Source: an uncultured Fusobacteriaceae bacterium (GTDB lineage Bacteria > Fusobacteriota > Fusobacteriia > Fusobacteriales > Fusobacteriaceae). Taken from it: a DNA stretch of 64,000 nt. Each line of letters begins with the position of its first letter. Position 1 is the first letter of the stretch. Positions 36,034 through 51,100 of this stretch are shown piece after piece. The DNA is taken from positions 58,719-122,718 of the forward strand of contig CAMQWJ010000005.1 of assembly GCA_947038515.1 (NCBI GenBank), in the 5' to 3' direction. The translations under genes and the position numbers were made by a program. Under the pieces are notes generated by a model, which saw only the letters and a program-made list of their open reading frames with translations, ran no database searches and was not told the origin of the DNA.

Positions 36034-36723
36034 ATGAAAAAGGGAATAAAAGGATATTTTTATACAGGTTTAATAACACTATTACCTATTACAATAACAT
36101 TATATATTTTTTATTGGATAGTGTCATTTATAGCAAAAATTATATCAAAATCATTTATTGCTATATTTTTACAAAGATTAGTTAGTAGATTTCCAGAATT
36201 AGTTGGAGATAGTGTTTATCAAGAGAGTGCAGTAAGATGGGGTATAAATATAGTCTCTGTTTTAATTATAGTTTTAATAATTACTCTTGTAGGATATACA
36301 TTTAAAAATATATTTTTTATTGGAATAGGAAAAAAAATAGAAGACCTTTTAATTAAAGCACCTATTATTAAACATATTTATACTACAATTAGTCAAATTG
36401 TAAAAATTGTATCAACAAATCAAAAACACACATATCAAAAAGTAGTTTTGATTGAATACCCTAAGTCAGGAATCTACTCTGTTGGTTTTTTGACATCTGA
36501 ATCAAATACAATACTAGAAGAAGTGCTAAAAGTAGAAAAAATGTATAATATTTTTATTCCTACATCACCTAATCCAACATCGGGAATGTTTGTTTGTATC
36601 GCAAAAGAAAATGTAAGAATATTGGATATGAAAATTGATGATGCTGTTAAATTAATAATATCTGGTGGTGTCATTGTTCCTAAAACTACTAAGGAAGGGA
36701 GAAATGAAGAGAGTAACTTTTAA
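36034..36723 (+). CDS. DUF502 membrane protein
   Basis: The 229-residue protein has two membrane spans (about residues 6-30 and 68-92). The TGLITLLPITITLYIFYW opening and PNPTSGMF, a conserved DUF502 motif, are both present. The function of DUF502 is not established; it is common in envelopes of Gram-negative bacteria. The last 20 bases overlap the next gene. Confidence 0.88.
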   Translation: MKKGIKGYFYTGLITLLPITITLYIFYWIVSFIAKIISKSFIAIFLQRLVSRFPELVGDSVYQESAVRWGINIVSVLIIVLIITLVGYTFKNIFFIGIGKKIEDLLIKAPIIKHIYTTISQIVKIVSTNQKHTYQKVVLIEYPKSGIYSVGFLTSESNTILEEVLKVEKMYNIFIPTSPNPTSGMFVCIAKENVRILDMKIDDAVKLIISGGVIVPKTTKEGRNEESNF

Positions 36724-37612
36724 TATAATTACAAAAAAAATAATAATTATATCAATAGTAATTACTAGTATAGGTTGTAGTAATGTTTTCACTTCAAAAT
36801 TAAAGAAAAAAGAAAACCTTGATTATACGTTGAAAGAATCAGTATATTTAGAAAAAAAAGAGAAGAAAGAATTAACAAAAAAACAAAAAGAAGAATTTTC
36901 TTTTTTGAGAGGGGTTAATTATTCTCAAAATGGTGAATATTTTTTAGCATTGAAAGAATTAGAAAATGCACTTAAAGAAAATTCAGAAAATATTTTTGTT
37001 CTACAAGAATTGGGATATGTTTTATTACAATTGAACAGGCTAGAAGAGGGAATAAAATGTTATGAAAAAGTACTGCTTCTAGATACTAATAATATATTGG
37101 CTATGAAGAATTTGGGATATATCTATTATCAAAAAAAAGAATATAAACTTTCAAAAGAATATTTGATTAAAATTCCACCTTCATTAGAGGATGATTATGT
37201 AAAAAAACTAAATGCTTATATAGAAGTAAAAATTGAAAATTGGGATAAAGCTGAAAATTATTTTGAAGAAATCATGGACTCTGAATATGAAAATGAGTTA
37301 TATGAAAAATATACTTTAACTTTAATTAAACTTGATAAGAAAGAAAAACTTTTTAAATTTATCAATAAAAAATATGAAAAATATCATTTGAATCCTCAGT
37401 ATATAATTTTTTATACAAAAACTTTAGAAAATTATTTTGAAGAAGTTGAGCTTTCAGAAAAAATATTAAAGAGATATCTGGCAATTCAAGGAGTAAATGA
37501 AGAAGTTATAGAGATTTTGCTTAAAAATCTAAAAAAACAAAATAAAAATGAAGAAATTAAGACAATATTGAAATTGACACCTTCAAAGGTTAAATATAAA
37601 GCAAAAAAATAA
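36704..37612 (+). CDS. TPR-repeat lipoprotein
   Basis: ATG 36704 follows AAGGAAGGGAG by 4 bases. The longer frame from 36665 would add residues with no signal role. The N-terminus is a lipoprotein signal (IIIISIVITSIGC), with Cys about residue 21 as the lipidation site. The mature protein has at least three TPR units (SQNGEYFLALKELENAL, LNRLEEGIKCYEKVL, and YYQKKEYKLSKEYLIK). It probably scaffolds an envelope complex. Residue count is 302. Confidence 0.8.
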   Translation: MKRVTFNIITKKIIIISIVITSIGCSNVFTSKLKKKENLDYTLKESVYLEKKEKKELTKKQKEEFSFLRGVNYSQNGEYFLALKELENALKENSENIFVLQELGYVLLQLNRLEEGIKCYEKVLLLDTNNILAMKNLGYIYYQKKEYKLSKEYLIKIPPSLEDDYVKKLNAYIEVKIENWDKAENYFEEIMDSEYENELYEKYTLTLIKLDKKEKLFKFINKKYEKYHLNPQYIIFYTKTLENYFEEVELSEKILKRYLAIQGVNEEVIEILLKNLKKQNKNEEIKTILKLTPSKVKYKAKK

Positions 37613-37630
37613 AATTATTATGGGGGAGAA

Positions 37631-38143
37631 ATGGAACTGAAAAAATATGTTGCTTTAGTTGAGGATTACCCTAAAAAAGGGATAAAATTTAGAGATATAA
37701 CACCGTTAATGGGTGATGGAAAAGCTTTTAAATTTGCAACAGAAGAGATTATAAAGTTTTGTAAAGAAAAAAATGCAGAATTAATAGTGGGACCTGAAGC
37801 AAGAGGCTTTATTTTTGGTTGTCCAGTTTCTTATGGACTTGGTATTGGTTTTGCACCTGTAAGAAAACCAGGAAAACTTCCTAGAGAGGTAATAAGCTAC
37901 GACTATGAGTTAGAATATGGAACTAACACTTTATGTATGCATAAAGATTCTATCCAACCTAATCAAAGAGTAATTATAGTGGATGATTTATTGGCAACTG
38001 GAGGTACTGTAGAAGCAACAATTCATCTTATTGAGAAGCAAGGAGGGATAGTTGTTGGTTTGGCTTTTTTAATTGAGTTAGAAGACTTAAATGGACGAGA
38101 AAAAATAGGGAATTATCCAATATTCACACTTATGAAATATTAA
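37631..38143 (+). CDS. apt: Adenine phosphoribosyltransferase
   Basis: It salvages adenine to AMP using PRPP. The 170-residue protein has the flexible-loop region [29 protein letters not shown] and the PRPP-binding signature [16 protein letters not shown]. It is the last gene before a strong terminator. Confidence 0.96.
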   Translation: MELKKYVALVEDYPKKGIKFRDITPLMGDGKAFKFATEEIIKFCKEKNAELIVGPEARGFIFGCPVSYGLGIGFAPVRKPGKLPREVISYDYELEYGTNTLCMHKDSIQPNQRVIIVDDLLATGGTVEATIHLIEKQGGIVVGLAFLIELEDLNGREKIGNYPIFTLMKY

Positions 38144-38151
38144 TAAAATTG

Positions 38152-38200
38152 TATAAAGGCGATAAAAATCAGATATTTTTATCGTCTTTATAATATATTT
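38152..38200 (+). terminator. Terminator between apt and rel
   Basis: TATAAAGGCGATAAAAAT pairs with ATTTTTATCGTCTTTATA (38152-38192) with a 3-base-class loop and one G-T pair; a T-rich tail follows. It separates the mreC-apt run from the rel operon. Confidence 0.85.
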
Positions 38201-38264
38201 TAAAAGTTTATAAAATAAAAAATATAAAATTAATTTTTAAAAACCATGATTAGGAAGGTAGAAT

Positions 38265-41655
<3,391 letters not shown>

Positions 41656-41658
41656 ACT

Positions 41659-42051
41659 ATGTTTGAAATAAAATATAAAGTAACCATTGGAGATATTAAT
41701 TATGGAGGACATATGGGAAACGAAGTTCCACTAAGGCTATTTCATCAAGTAAGAATTGATTTTTTTAATTCTCTTGGTTCTAGTGAGTTAAATTTAGCTG
41801 AAAATATAGGAACTATCCAAATAGAATCTTTTGTAAAGTATAAAAAAGAAAGTTTTTTAGGTGATGAACTGATTATAAAAATAGTAGAGGTTTTTATTGA
41901 AAAAACTTCAATGAAAATTGAATATGAAGTAATGAATCAATCTAAAGAGATAGTAGTAATAGGAAATACTTTACTTGTAGGATATGATTATGGACGAAAA
42001 AAAATATCAAGGATACCATTAGAATTTGTAGAGAAAATTAGGTTGATTTAA
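41659..42051 (+). CDS. Hotdog-fold acyl-CoA thioesterase
   Basis: The 130-residue protein has the 4HBT-type opening, YKVTIGDINYGGHMGNEVPLR, in which the acidic/Asn-Gly-His region is the substrate pocket. The SFVKYKKESFLGDELIIKI strand pair follows. It probably hydrolyses a small acyl-CoA. It lies between tgt and the autotransporter with gaps of 3 and about 13 bases (67 to the favoured TTG start), so all three are likely co-transcribed. Confidence 0.8.
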   Translation: MFEIKYKVTIGDINYGGHMGNEVPLRLFHQVRIDFFNSLGSSELNLAENIGTIQIESFVKYKKESFLGDELIIKIVEVFIEKTSMKIEYEVMNQSKEIVVIGNTLLVGYDYGRKKISRIPLEFVEKIRLI

Positions 42052-42118
42052 ACAAAGAAATGAGATGAAATATCTAAAAAGAATACAAAAAGAAATTAAT
42101 ATTTATAGGGGGAGAAAA

Positions 42119-45100
42119 TTGAAAATACAAGAAGTTGAAAAGTCATTAAAAAGATTTTTAAAAAAGAAAGGAAGTTTCTCAGCAGCATTATTGGTAATGT
42201 TTCTAATAACAGGGACAATATCATTAGGTGGTGTAGAGTCTGTAACAGAAATTAATGGAATTAAAGAAAATATTTTAGTAAAGATTAAACAAGAAAGAGA
42301 AAAAATAAAAGCAAAAATAAAAGAAAATGAAAGTAAAATATCAGAAGAAACAGCGATGTTTGATACTTTGGTTAAAGAATGGGATTTTTATGGAAAGCCA
42401 CTTGGGCAAAATACTCAGGTGTTTTTTACATATGATAAAATAAATAGTGGTTCAGGAAAAGATAGAACAAAAGAGGAATGGAGTCCAACAATAGATGCTG
42501 CAATATCGTCAGGAATGAGTAGAGAAGAAGCTCTTAATCAAGTTAATTCTGGTTTGGGTTCTGTTATTACTTCAACGACATTTAGAGAAACTATTGATAT
42601 TGGTGTAAATATTAAACCAGTTGAACCCAATCTTCCTTCAATTAATCCAAATATAGCAGTTAATGTATCAATACCAACAGTAAATCTTGGGACATTACCA
42701 GGAACAATAACTCCAGTAATGCCAACAGTACAAGAAGTGACAATACCGGTAGTTTCGGTACCGACGTCACCAAATGGTGTAACTGTAGCTATTGCTGTAC
42801 CAGGTGCTGTTGATAAAATAGATGTAACAGCTCCAAATGTGACGACACCACAGATACCTCCTGATAAGAATATAGCAATTCCTGAGATAGTTACACCCGT
42901 TGGATTTATTCCTACAATAATATCACCACCAGCAAAACCTGAAGCTCCTCAAGTAGTTATGCCAGAGAATTTTATGCCTCCTGCACTAGATTTTGTAGGA
43001 AAGGGCTTTCCTCAACATGGGAGAGTAAGAATGCTAAAACAACATATTATACTAGAAAATTATAAAACCTATGATACGACAGCTCCTATAATTATAACAA
43101 CAGGAGAAAATGAGACAGCATGGATAGGTGGGAATATAGAGGCATATACAGATGTACCTCTAAGTACTACGCCTTCAGGAGCTGATAATGTTTTATTTAA
43201 TGAAATAGGAGTAGGAAACCAGACACTGGTGCCAGGAACTGCTGTAGGAAACTTAAATGCTTTTATAAATGAACTTAGAGACCATAATGCAACGATAGAT
43301 GGAGACTATGTTATGACAGATTTAGGTGGAGGTAATGATATTAAAATATTTTTAAGTCATAATCCTGCAGGAGTAGGAGAGACTTATAGATATGACGGTA
43401 AGGATGAAATAGGTGAGCGAAGATCAATATTCAAAGGGACCTTAGAATTACACGGTATTTCAGGAACAAATGATAAAAATATATTAGTGGGAGTGGAACA
43501 TCAATTATGGAATCAGCAAACTAATGCCGGTTCATATTCTGTATTTGAAAATAAAGGGGAAATAACACTTGCTAGTGGAAATAATATGATAGGAATAATG
43601 ATTGATGTAGAAGCTCAGGACCTAACTTCTATTAAATCAAGGGATAAAACAATTAATACAGGTAAAATTATTATAAATAGTAAGAATAGTATAGGAATTG
43701 ATTTTGGAAGCTATAGGAACTATGTGCTTCGTGTAGACGTTACACTGGGAAATATAGAAGTTAATGGAGAAAACAATTATGGATTTAGAATGTATAATGT
43801 CCATGGTGATGAATCTCCTAACTATTTTGATCAGGGTGTTAAAGTAGAATCTGGAGCTGGAAAAATAATTGTTGGTGGAAGAAATAATGTGGGGGTTTCT
43901 ATTTCTAAATCTTTATCAACTGCCAAAGATGTTAATCCGATTGCGAATATTGAAAAGTTAAATATAGAAGTAACTGGAGAAAATGTAGTAGGATTTTTAA
44001 GAAATGCTAATTACTCTACAAATAACATTGGTGATATGATTTTAAATAATAGTACAATGGGAGAGTTTACTTTTGGGACAGGAGCCACAAAAAGTGTGCT
44101 TATAAGAAGTGATAAATATGGAATTCAGATAGATAAAAATTTAACTTCTTCAAAGGGTTCAACAGGAAATGTTTTTGCTCAAGCTACATCCAAAGGAAAA
44201 ATAATTAATAATGCAGTCTTAGAAAGTTCTTTAAATGGCTTTATTGGACTTCTTTCAAGTGGTACAACTACTGACCATACTGCCAATGTGAACAATGTAG
44301 GAACTATAAAATTAACAGGAACAGGAAATCAAAATATAGGAATAGCAGTATTAGATGCAACTGGACAAAATAGTGGAACTATAGAAGTTGGAGGAGTAGG
44401 AACGAATAAAGCTGGAATATATAATAAGGGAACATTTAAGGTTTCTAATGGAAGTAAAATTACTGTATCTGGTGAAAAATCTTCTGGAATATATAATGAA
44501 AATATATTAAATATATCTGGTAAAGTTGATTTAGCGATTTCAAAAGGTGCCATTGGAATATATAGTAATGGCGGTACTATAAGTTCAACATCAGCAGATC
44601 AATTGAGTATAAAACTTGATGATAGTTCAAATCAAGGTTTAAAAGGAACTGCTATATATGCTACAGGTGGTGCAAATATAAATGTACAAGGGGCTTCTAT
44701 AGATGTAAAAGAAGGAGCATCGGGAATAGCTTCTATTGAAGCTAATTCAGTCGTTAATTTTACAGATGGATATTTAAAATATGATGGGGATAGTTATGCA
44801 GTTTATTCAGATGGGAAAGGAATAGTTAACTTATCAGGTGCAACATTGGAATTACATGGAACTTCCACTGCTTTTGACTTAGATTTAAACCTGCCAACAC
44901 CATCAATTATATTGAATTCTACTTCAAAGATAAAAGTAGAATCTGATGGGGTAACAGTTTTTAATTTGAAAAATGTTACAGGTTTAGATGCTGAAGATTT
45001 AGAAGCAAGTATTGTAGGAATAATAGGAGGGAGTCTAGGTACAGGAGTAAATTTAGGAAATCTAATAGAAGCTGGAGCGGGAATAGATAAATATAAGATA

Positions 45101-48100
45101 GCCAATGCTGATGGTGGAACAATTACTATCGGAAGTCTAGATAGAACAGGAACAGGTGCCATTGGAGAAACTGAAGAACAACTTGATGGAAACTTTTATT
45201 ATAATAGATTTTTAGGACAAAGACTTGTTGCAACTACTCTAGATGGTTCTACAATATCAGCTGTATTAGATACAGTACAAGCATCTAAATATAATGGTCA
45301 AGTAGTAGGGTTTGAAATGAATTCTAGTAGAACTGCAACTACAAATAGTGAAGCTGCAATTAATTTGGTAGGAAGTATAGTAAAGGCTGATAGAACCGAC
45401 TCTGGAACAGGAGCAATGGGTCTGTTTATAAATTATGGAAAAGTAACAGTAGATGGAACAAGTAAAATAGAAATAGAAAAAAATGAAATATCTAATATAA
45501 ATAAAGGTGGAGTGGGAGTATACTCTGTAAATGGAAGTGATGTTACAATTGCTCAAGGTGGAACAATAGATGTAGCAGGAGATGAAGCCTTTGGAATTTT
45601 AGGAATAGCATATAGAAAAGAGGCTGCTGGGAATCCAATTATTGATGAATTTGGAGCAGGAGTAGGACAAGGAAAAATTAACATTTCAAATTCAGGAATT
45701 GTGACTTTAACAGGAAAAGGAAGTATCGGAATATATGCAGAAAACAATAATAATACTGTTACTGGGATAGTAGGAAATGCAAATATAGTAAATACAGCGA
45801 CTGGAATACTAACAGTAGGAAATTCAAGTGATGATGCTACAGCAATTGGTATTTATGGAGACAAAGTTACTATTTCTAATCTTGGAAAAATATCAGTAGG
45901 AGATAATGGAATAGCTATATATGCTAAAACAGGAACTATGATTAAAGATATTGGAATATTAGATCTTGGAGCTAATGCTATAGGAGTAATGCTTGATGGG
46001 ACTTCGGATATAAGCGCAACTAATCTTACTCTTACATCAAATAATGTAGGTTTAAATGGTAAAACTGGGGTTTTTTATAAAGGAACAGGGGGAGAAAGCA
46101 AGTCTCTTAATCTAGGGATAGATGCTTCAACTCTTGAAAAGGTAACATCGATATATATAGAAAATATGAATGTTTCTTCTTCTGGAACTTTAAAAGTAGG
46201 AAAAGAAGGCGTAGGGATTTTTGCTAAAGGAACATCAGCAAATACAGGAACAAATATAGGAACTATAGAATTATCAACTGGAAAAACGGGTGCTGTAGGG
46301 ATGTATTCTAAGACTGCTAATGTTGCTAATATTACAACAGGGGTTATTAATGTAAATGATTCTTCACAGATAGGAATGTATGTAGAGGGGCTGGGGAACA
46401 AAGCTATAAATACAGGGATAATAAACTTAAATGTAGATAGTTCTACAGGTATTTATTTAAAATCAGGAGCCATTACAGAAATTTCTAATGGAGCAAATAT
46501 AGTGTTTAATGGAAATTCAAGTGTAGGAATTTTTGCTGAAGGTGCAACAGTGAACTTCAAAGATAGTATGACTTTTACAAATTCTAATGAGGAAAAAAAT
46601 ATCCTTGTATATGGAAAAGATGCAACAGTAGGAATAAACGCAGGTGAAATAGTAAAAGTAGATGGAGTATCTGCTGGAGTAACAGTAGGAAATAAGGCAG
46701 TAGGAATTTATCTTGAAAAAGTTGGAAGTGGAAATACATTTAACGGTATAGGAAATGTTGAAGTTTCAAATGAAGCAATAGGTCTTTATTCTAAAGGTGA
46801 AAATACATTAAATGTCAATGTAACAGCCATTGGAGAAGGAACTACAGGTATATTTATTGATGGAGGATCAACTATATCAGGAACTGTAACTGCACAAGGA
46901 ATAGCAGGAGCAGGAGCAATTGGGGTATATGGTAGTGAAGGAGCTGTAACTATTGGAACAACTGGTCTTACTCTTAAAACAGATGCTGCAACTGGAACAG
47001 GAATGTATCTTACAGATGGATCTTTTGCAACTGGAGGAATAGTAACAGTCAATAATATATCAGGAACAGAAAATATAGGAGTGTATTATAATAAAGGGAC
47101 AAGTACTACAGCAGTGACAAATAATTCAGAACTTTCACTTATAGGAAGTAAAAGTGTAGGAATATATGCAGATGGAGTAATACAGCTAACAAATACAAAA
47201 AATATAGTATCGTCTGCAGGAGTAACAAATAGTATTGCCTCATATATAAATGGAAATTCTCAATTAACTTCAACTGGAAATATCATATTGAATGATTCTG
47301 TTATGGGAATAGGAATATATGCAGAAGAGGGTAAAGGTATTAATTCAGGAATTATAACTCTTAATGGAGTCACATCTGACAAGGTTGGAATGGTAGCAGA
47401 AGCAAAAGCAACTGGGAAAGTAGCTACAGTAGAAAACCAAAATATACTTTCTGTTGGAAGTAATCTTGGAATGTATATAGCTGGAGTTGGAACAAGTTCA
47501 GGAAAAAATACAGGAACCATAAATGTAATTGGAGTGGATACTACTCCAGGAGCAGGAGATAAAACAGGAACTGGAGTATATGTAGATGGTTCCGGAAATA
47601 GTTTTGATGGAACAGGTGGAACTATAAATTCAAATACAATAGGAATTTATCTTAAGGATACAGATGCAAGTAAAATAAATACAGGAATATTGAATATAGC
47701 TGCAGGGGGAATTGGAGTATTTGGAGAAAATGCAAAAATTGATTTTGAAGTAAATACCTCAAGTTCAAGTGGAGAAGTAGGAGTTGCAGCTAAAACAAAT
47801 TCAGTTATATCAGGAAATGTAACAGTAGGGCAGGGTTCTGTCGGAGTATATCTTCTTGATGATACTGTGTCATTTAATGGTACAAATATAGTGACTGGAA
47901 CAAATGTTCCGGCAGCAGCAGGAATAGCAGAAAAAACATCAATAGGAATACTATTTCATACAGGGATAACAGGAGCATACACTTTAAATAATGTAAGTGT
48001 AAATGCAAAAAATGGAGTAGGAATATACATGGATGGAGTAGGAATGGATCTTACTCATAATGGAGTTGTTACTACTGAGGGTGGAATAGGGATATATGCC

Positions 48101-51100
48101 ACTCAAGGAACATCTCTTACAACAGGAACATCAACTATAAATATTGATGGTGGAACTGGAATATTTGTAGATGGTGGAACAGCTAATGTTGGAACGACAG
48201 GAAATCTTACATTTAATTTTGTTAATGGTGGAACTGGAGTCTATAATAAAGATGGAATTCTTAATCTTGGTACTAATATAAATGTAATAGGTTCAGGATC
48301 ACTTGTAGTAACTTCAAATGGTAGTGTTAATTCAACAGGAGTTCTAAATGTAGGGGAAGGTAGTACTGGTATTTATGGGATATATGATGTAGGAACTACT
48401 GGAGTACAAAGTATTATAAATAGCGGAACAATAACAGCTATATCAGGTGGAATGGGAGTTGTAGCAACAAAAGGTGCAACATCTCCAAGTGGTGTAATTA
48501 CCTTATCCAATACAGGAATAATTAATGCAGAAGGAAAATCAAGTACCGATACTCCTTCAATAGGAATGTTTACAGATGTAGCGAATGTAGAAAATACAGG
48601 TAAAATAAATGTAGGTAACAATGGAATAGGAATATACTCAAACCATAATGGTATAATGACATCTGTAAAAAGTGATGAAATGACTATGACAGGAACTGAT
48701 GGTATTGGAGTATATATTAAAGGAGCTACAGATGGTTTAATATCAAATGTAATCACTTCAACTGGATCAAAAAATACAGGAGTAGTCCTTGAAAATGTGA
48801 TAGCCTCAAGTATTAATCTTGGAACGATTACACTAGGAAATGAAAGTATAGGGGTAATGTCAACAGGGGCAGGTCATCCAACAAATCCAACAATACTAGA
48901 TGGAACTATTGTAGTAAAAGATTCAAGTGTATCTAAGAGTGCAATAGGAATAGTAGTAAATAATGGTTCTAAAGTTACACTGGCAGGAACAGCAAGTGTT
49001 GAAGCGGGGAATTCTGGGATAGGAATATATGCTGAAGGTGGAACTACAAAAGTTACAGTTTCAGATATATCAAAGATTAAAGTTGGAGTAGATGGAATAT
49101 ATTTATATTCTAAAGGTGCAGAATTAAACTTTATAGGAAATCTTACAGTTGATAATCAGATAGGAATAGTTGCAGAAGGTGGAACTATTAATGGAACATC
49201 TGCTATTACAGTTCTAAACGGTGGAATAGGGGCATATGTAAAAGGTTCAGTACTACCAACATTTGGAACAACAACAATAGCAATACAAGCAGGAACAGAA
49301 TCGAAATATTCGATAGGGGTATATTATGATGGTTTAAATGGGGCAATAACTGGACCAACAATCACTCAAACAGGAAACTATACCATAGGAATGGTACTGA
49401 ACAGTTCAACAGGAACAAAAAATGATGGAATTAATATTGGAGGAACTGGGATATCTAATCAAGTAGGAGTAATGGTAAAAGAAAACTCAATATTTACAAT
49501 AGGTAATACAACTGCTATAAATATAATTGGTGGGGACAATAATATAGGAATATATGGAGAAAATAGTACAATTACAGTTAATGGAGACATATCAGTAGGA
49601 ACTCCAACTAGTGTAGGACCAGCAACGGATCCAATGAAATATTCTTCTGTTGGAGTATTTGCAACTAAGGGGTCATATACAGGTACTGGAAATGTATCAG
49701 TAGGAAATAATAGTATAGGAATTTATGGAAAAGATTTAACAGGAGGTTCAATTGAACAGACTGGGTCAACTATGAATGTGGGAGACAACGGAGTAGGGAT
49801 CTATGGTTCAGGGACTGGTAATATTAAATTAACAATAGGAACAATCAATCTAAATGATAACAATTCTATAGGAGTATATGCTAAAGGAACAAATTCAAAT
49901 ATAACAGGAAATATTACTGTTGGAACAAATACAAGTATAGGGATAGTTAGTGAAGGCAATGGTGATGCTACTTATTCTGGAAATATGAATATTGCAGATA
50001 AAGCTACTTCTGGATCAATAGGTATTTATAAAACTGATGGAACAGGAAATATAAATACAACTGGAAATTGGGATATAGGAGATAGTGGTTATGGAATCTA
50101 CTTAAAACAATCAACAGGAAAAGTAGCGACAATAACAAATGGTGCAAATATGATTTTAGGAACATCTACAGTGGGAATATATTCAAATGGAGCAAATACG
50201 ATAACTAATACTGGAGATATAACAGTAGGAGCAACTAATGTCCAGGGTGACCATGTTGATGCGAGAAAACATTTAAATTCAATAGGAATGTATATAACAG
50301 GAGGAACTGTAGCAACAAATACAGGAATAATAACAGTAAACTATGATCACTCAATAGGAGTATATGGAGATGGTGCAGGAACTAAGTTTACAAATACAGG
50401 AACAATGAATGTAGATAATGGTGGAATAGGAATTCTTGTAAGAGATGGGGCTATAGCTGTGAATGCCGTGGGTGCCAATATTAATTTAGGAAGTACTTTG
50501 GCAACATGTGGAGCAACAACAGTAGGAATGGCTGCATATAATGGCTCAAAAATAGAAAATGCAGGAACAATAACAGTAAATGAAGGGGTTGGAATGCTTT
50601 TAGGAATAGGAGCGACATTTTCAAATACAGGAACTATTGTAGTTAAGAATGGAATAGGTATTGAAGGAGGAGGTTCATTAACAAACTCTGGAAATATAGT
50701 TATAACAGGAACAGGAGTAGGAACAGGAACGTCAGGAACAGCAAGTGCACAAATAGGAGCTGTAGAAATAAAGCCAGATGGAACTGTAATAATTAATGGG
50801 AATTATACCTCTATTGGAGGAAGTCTTTCTACAGTAGGTAACATAATAGTAAATGGAGCTTATGTAGATGTGACAACAGGAACACCATTATTTAATGCAG
50901 ATAGTGTTACAGGAGAAATAAATCTACTACCAAACTTTGCAACAACAGGAAATGGAATTTCATATGAAATAGAAGGTTTCGTAACAACAGCAGGTTCAAT
51001 GAATGGTGGAAAATTTACACCAGTAACCTCACCTTTATTTGTTGCAAAAGTGACAGAGACAGGAAGTCTAATTATTGCTAAGAGACCATATGCAGATCTT

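Noticed and set aside
44329..48756. Several long minus-strand reading frames opposite the giant autotransporter
   Set aside because: They mirror the Gly/Thr/Ala/Val-rich repeats, give Pro/Ile/Val-rich low-complexity products and have no ribosome sites.
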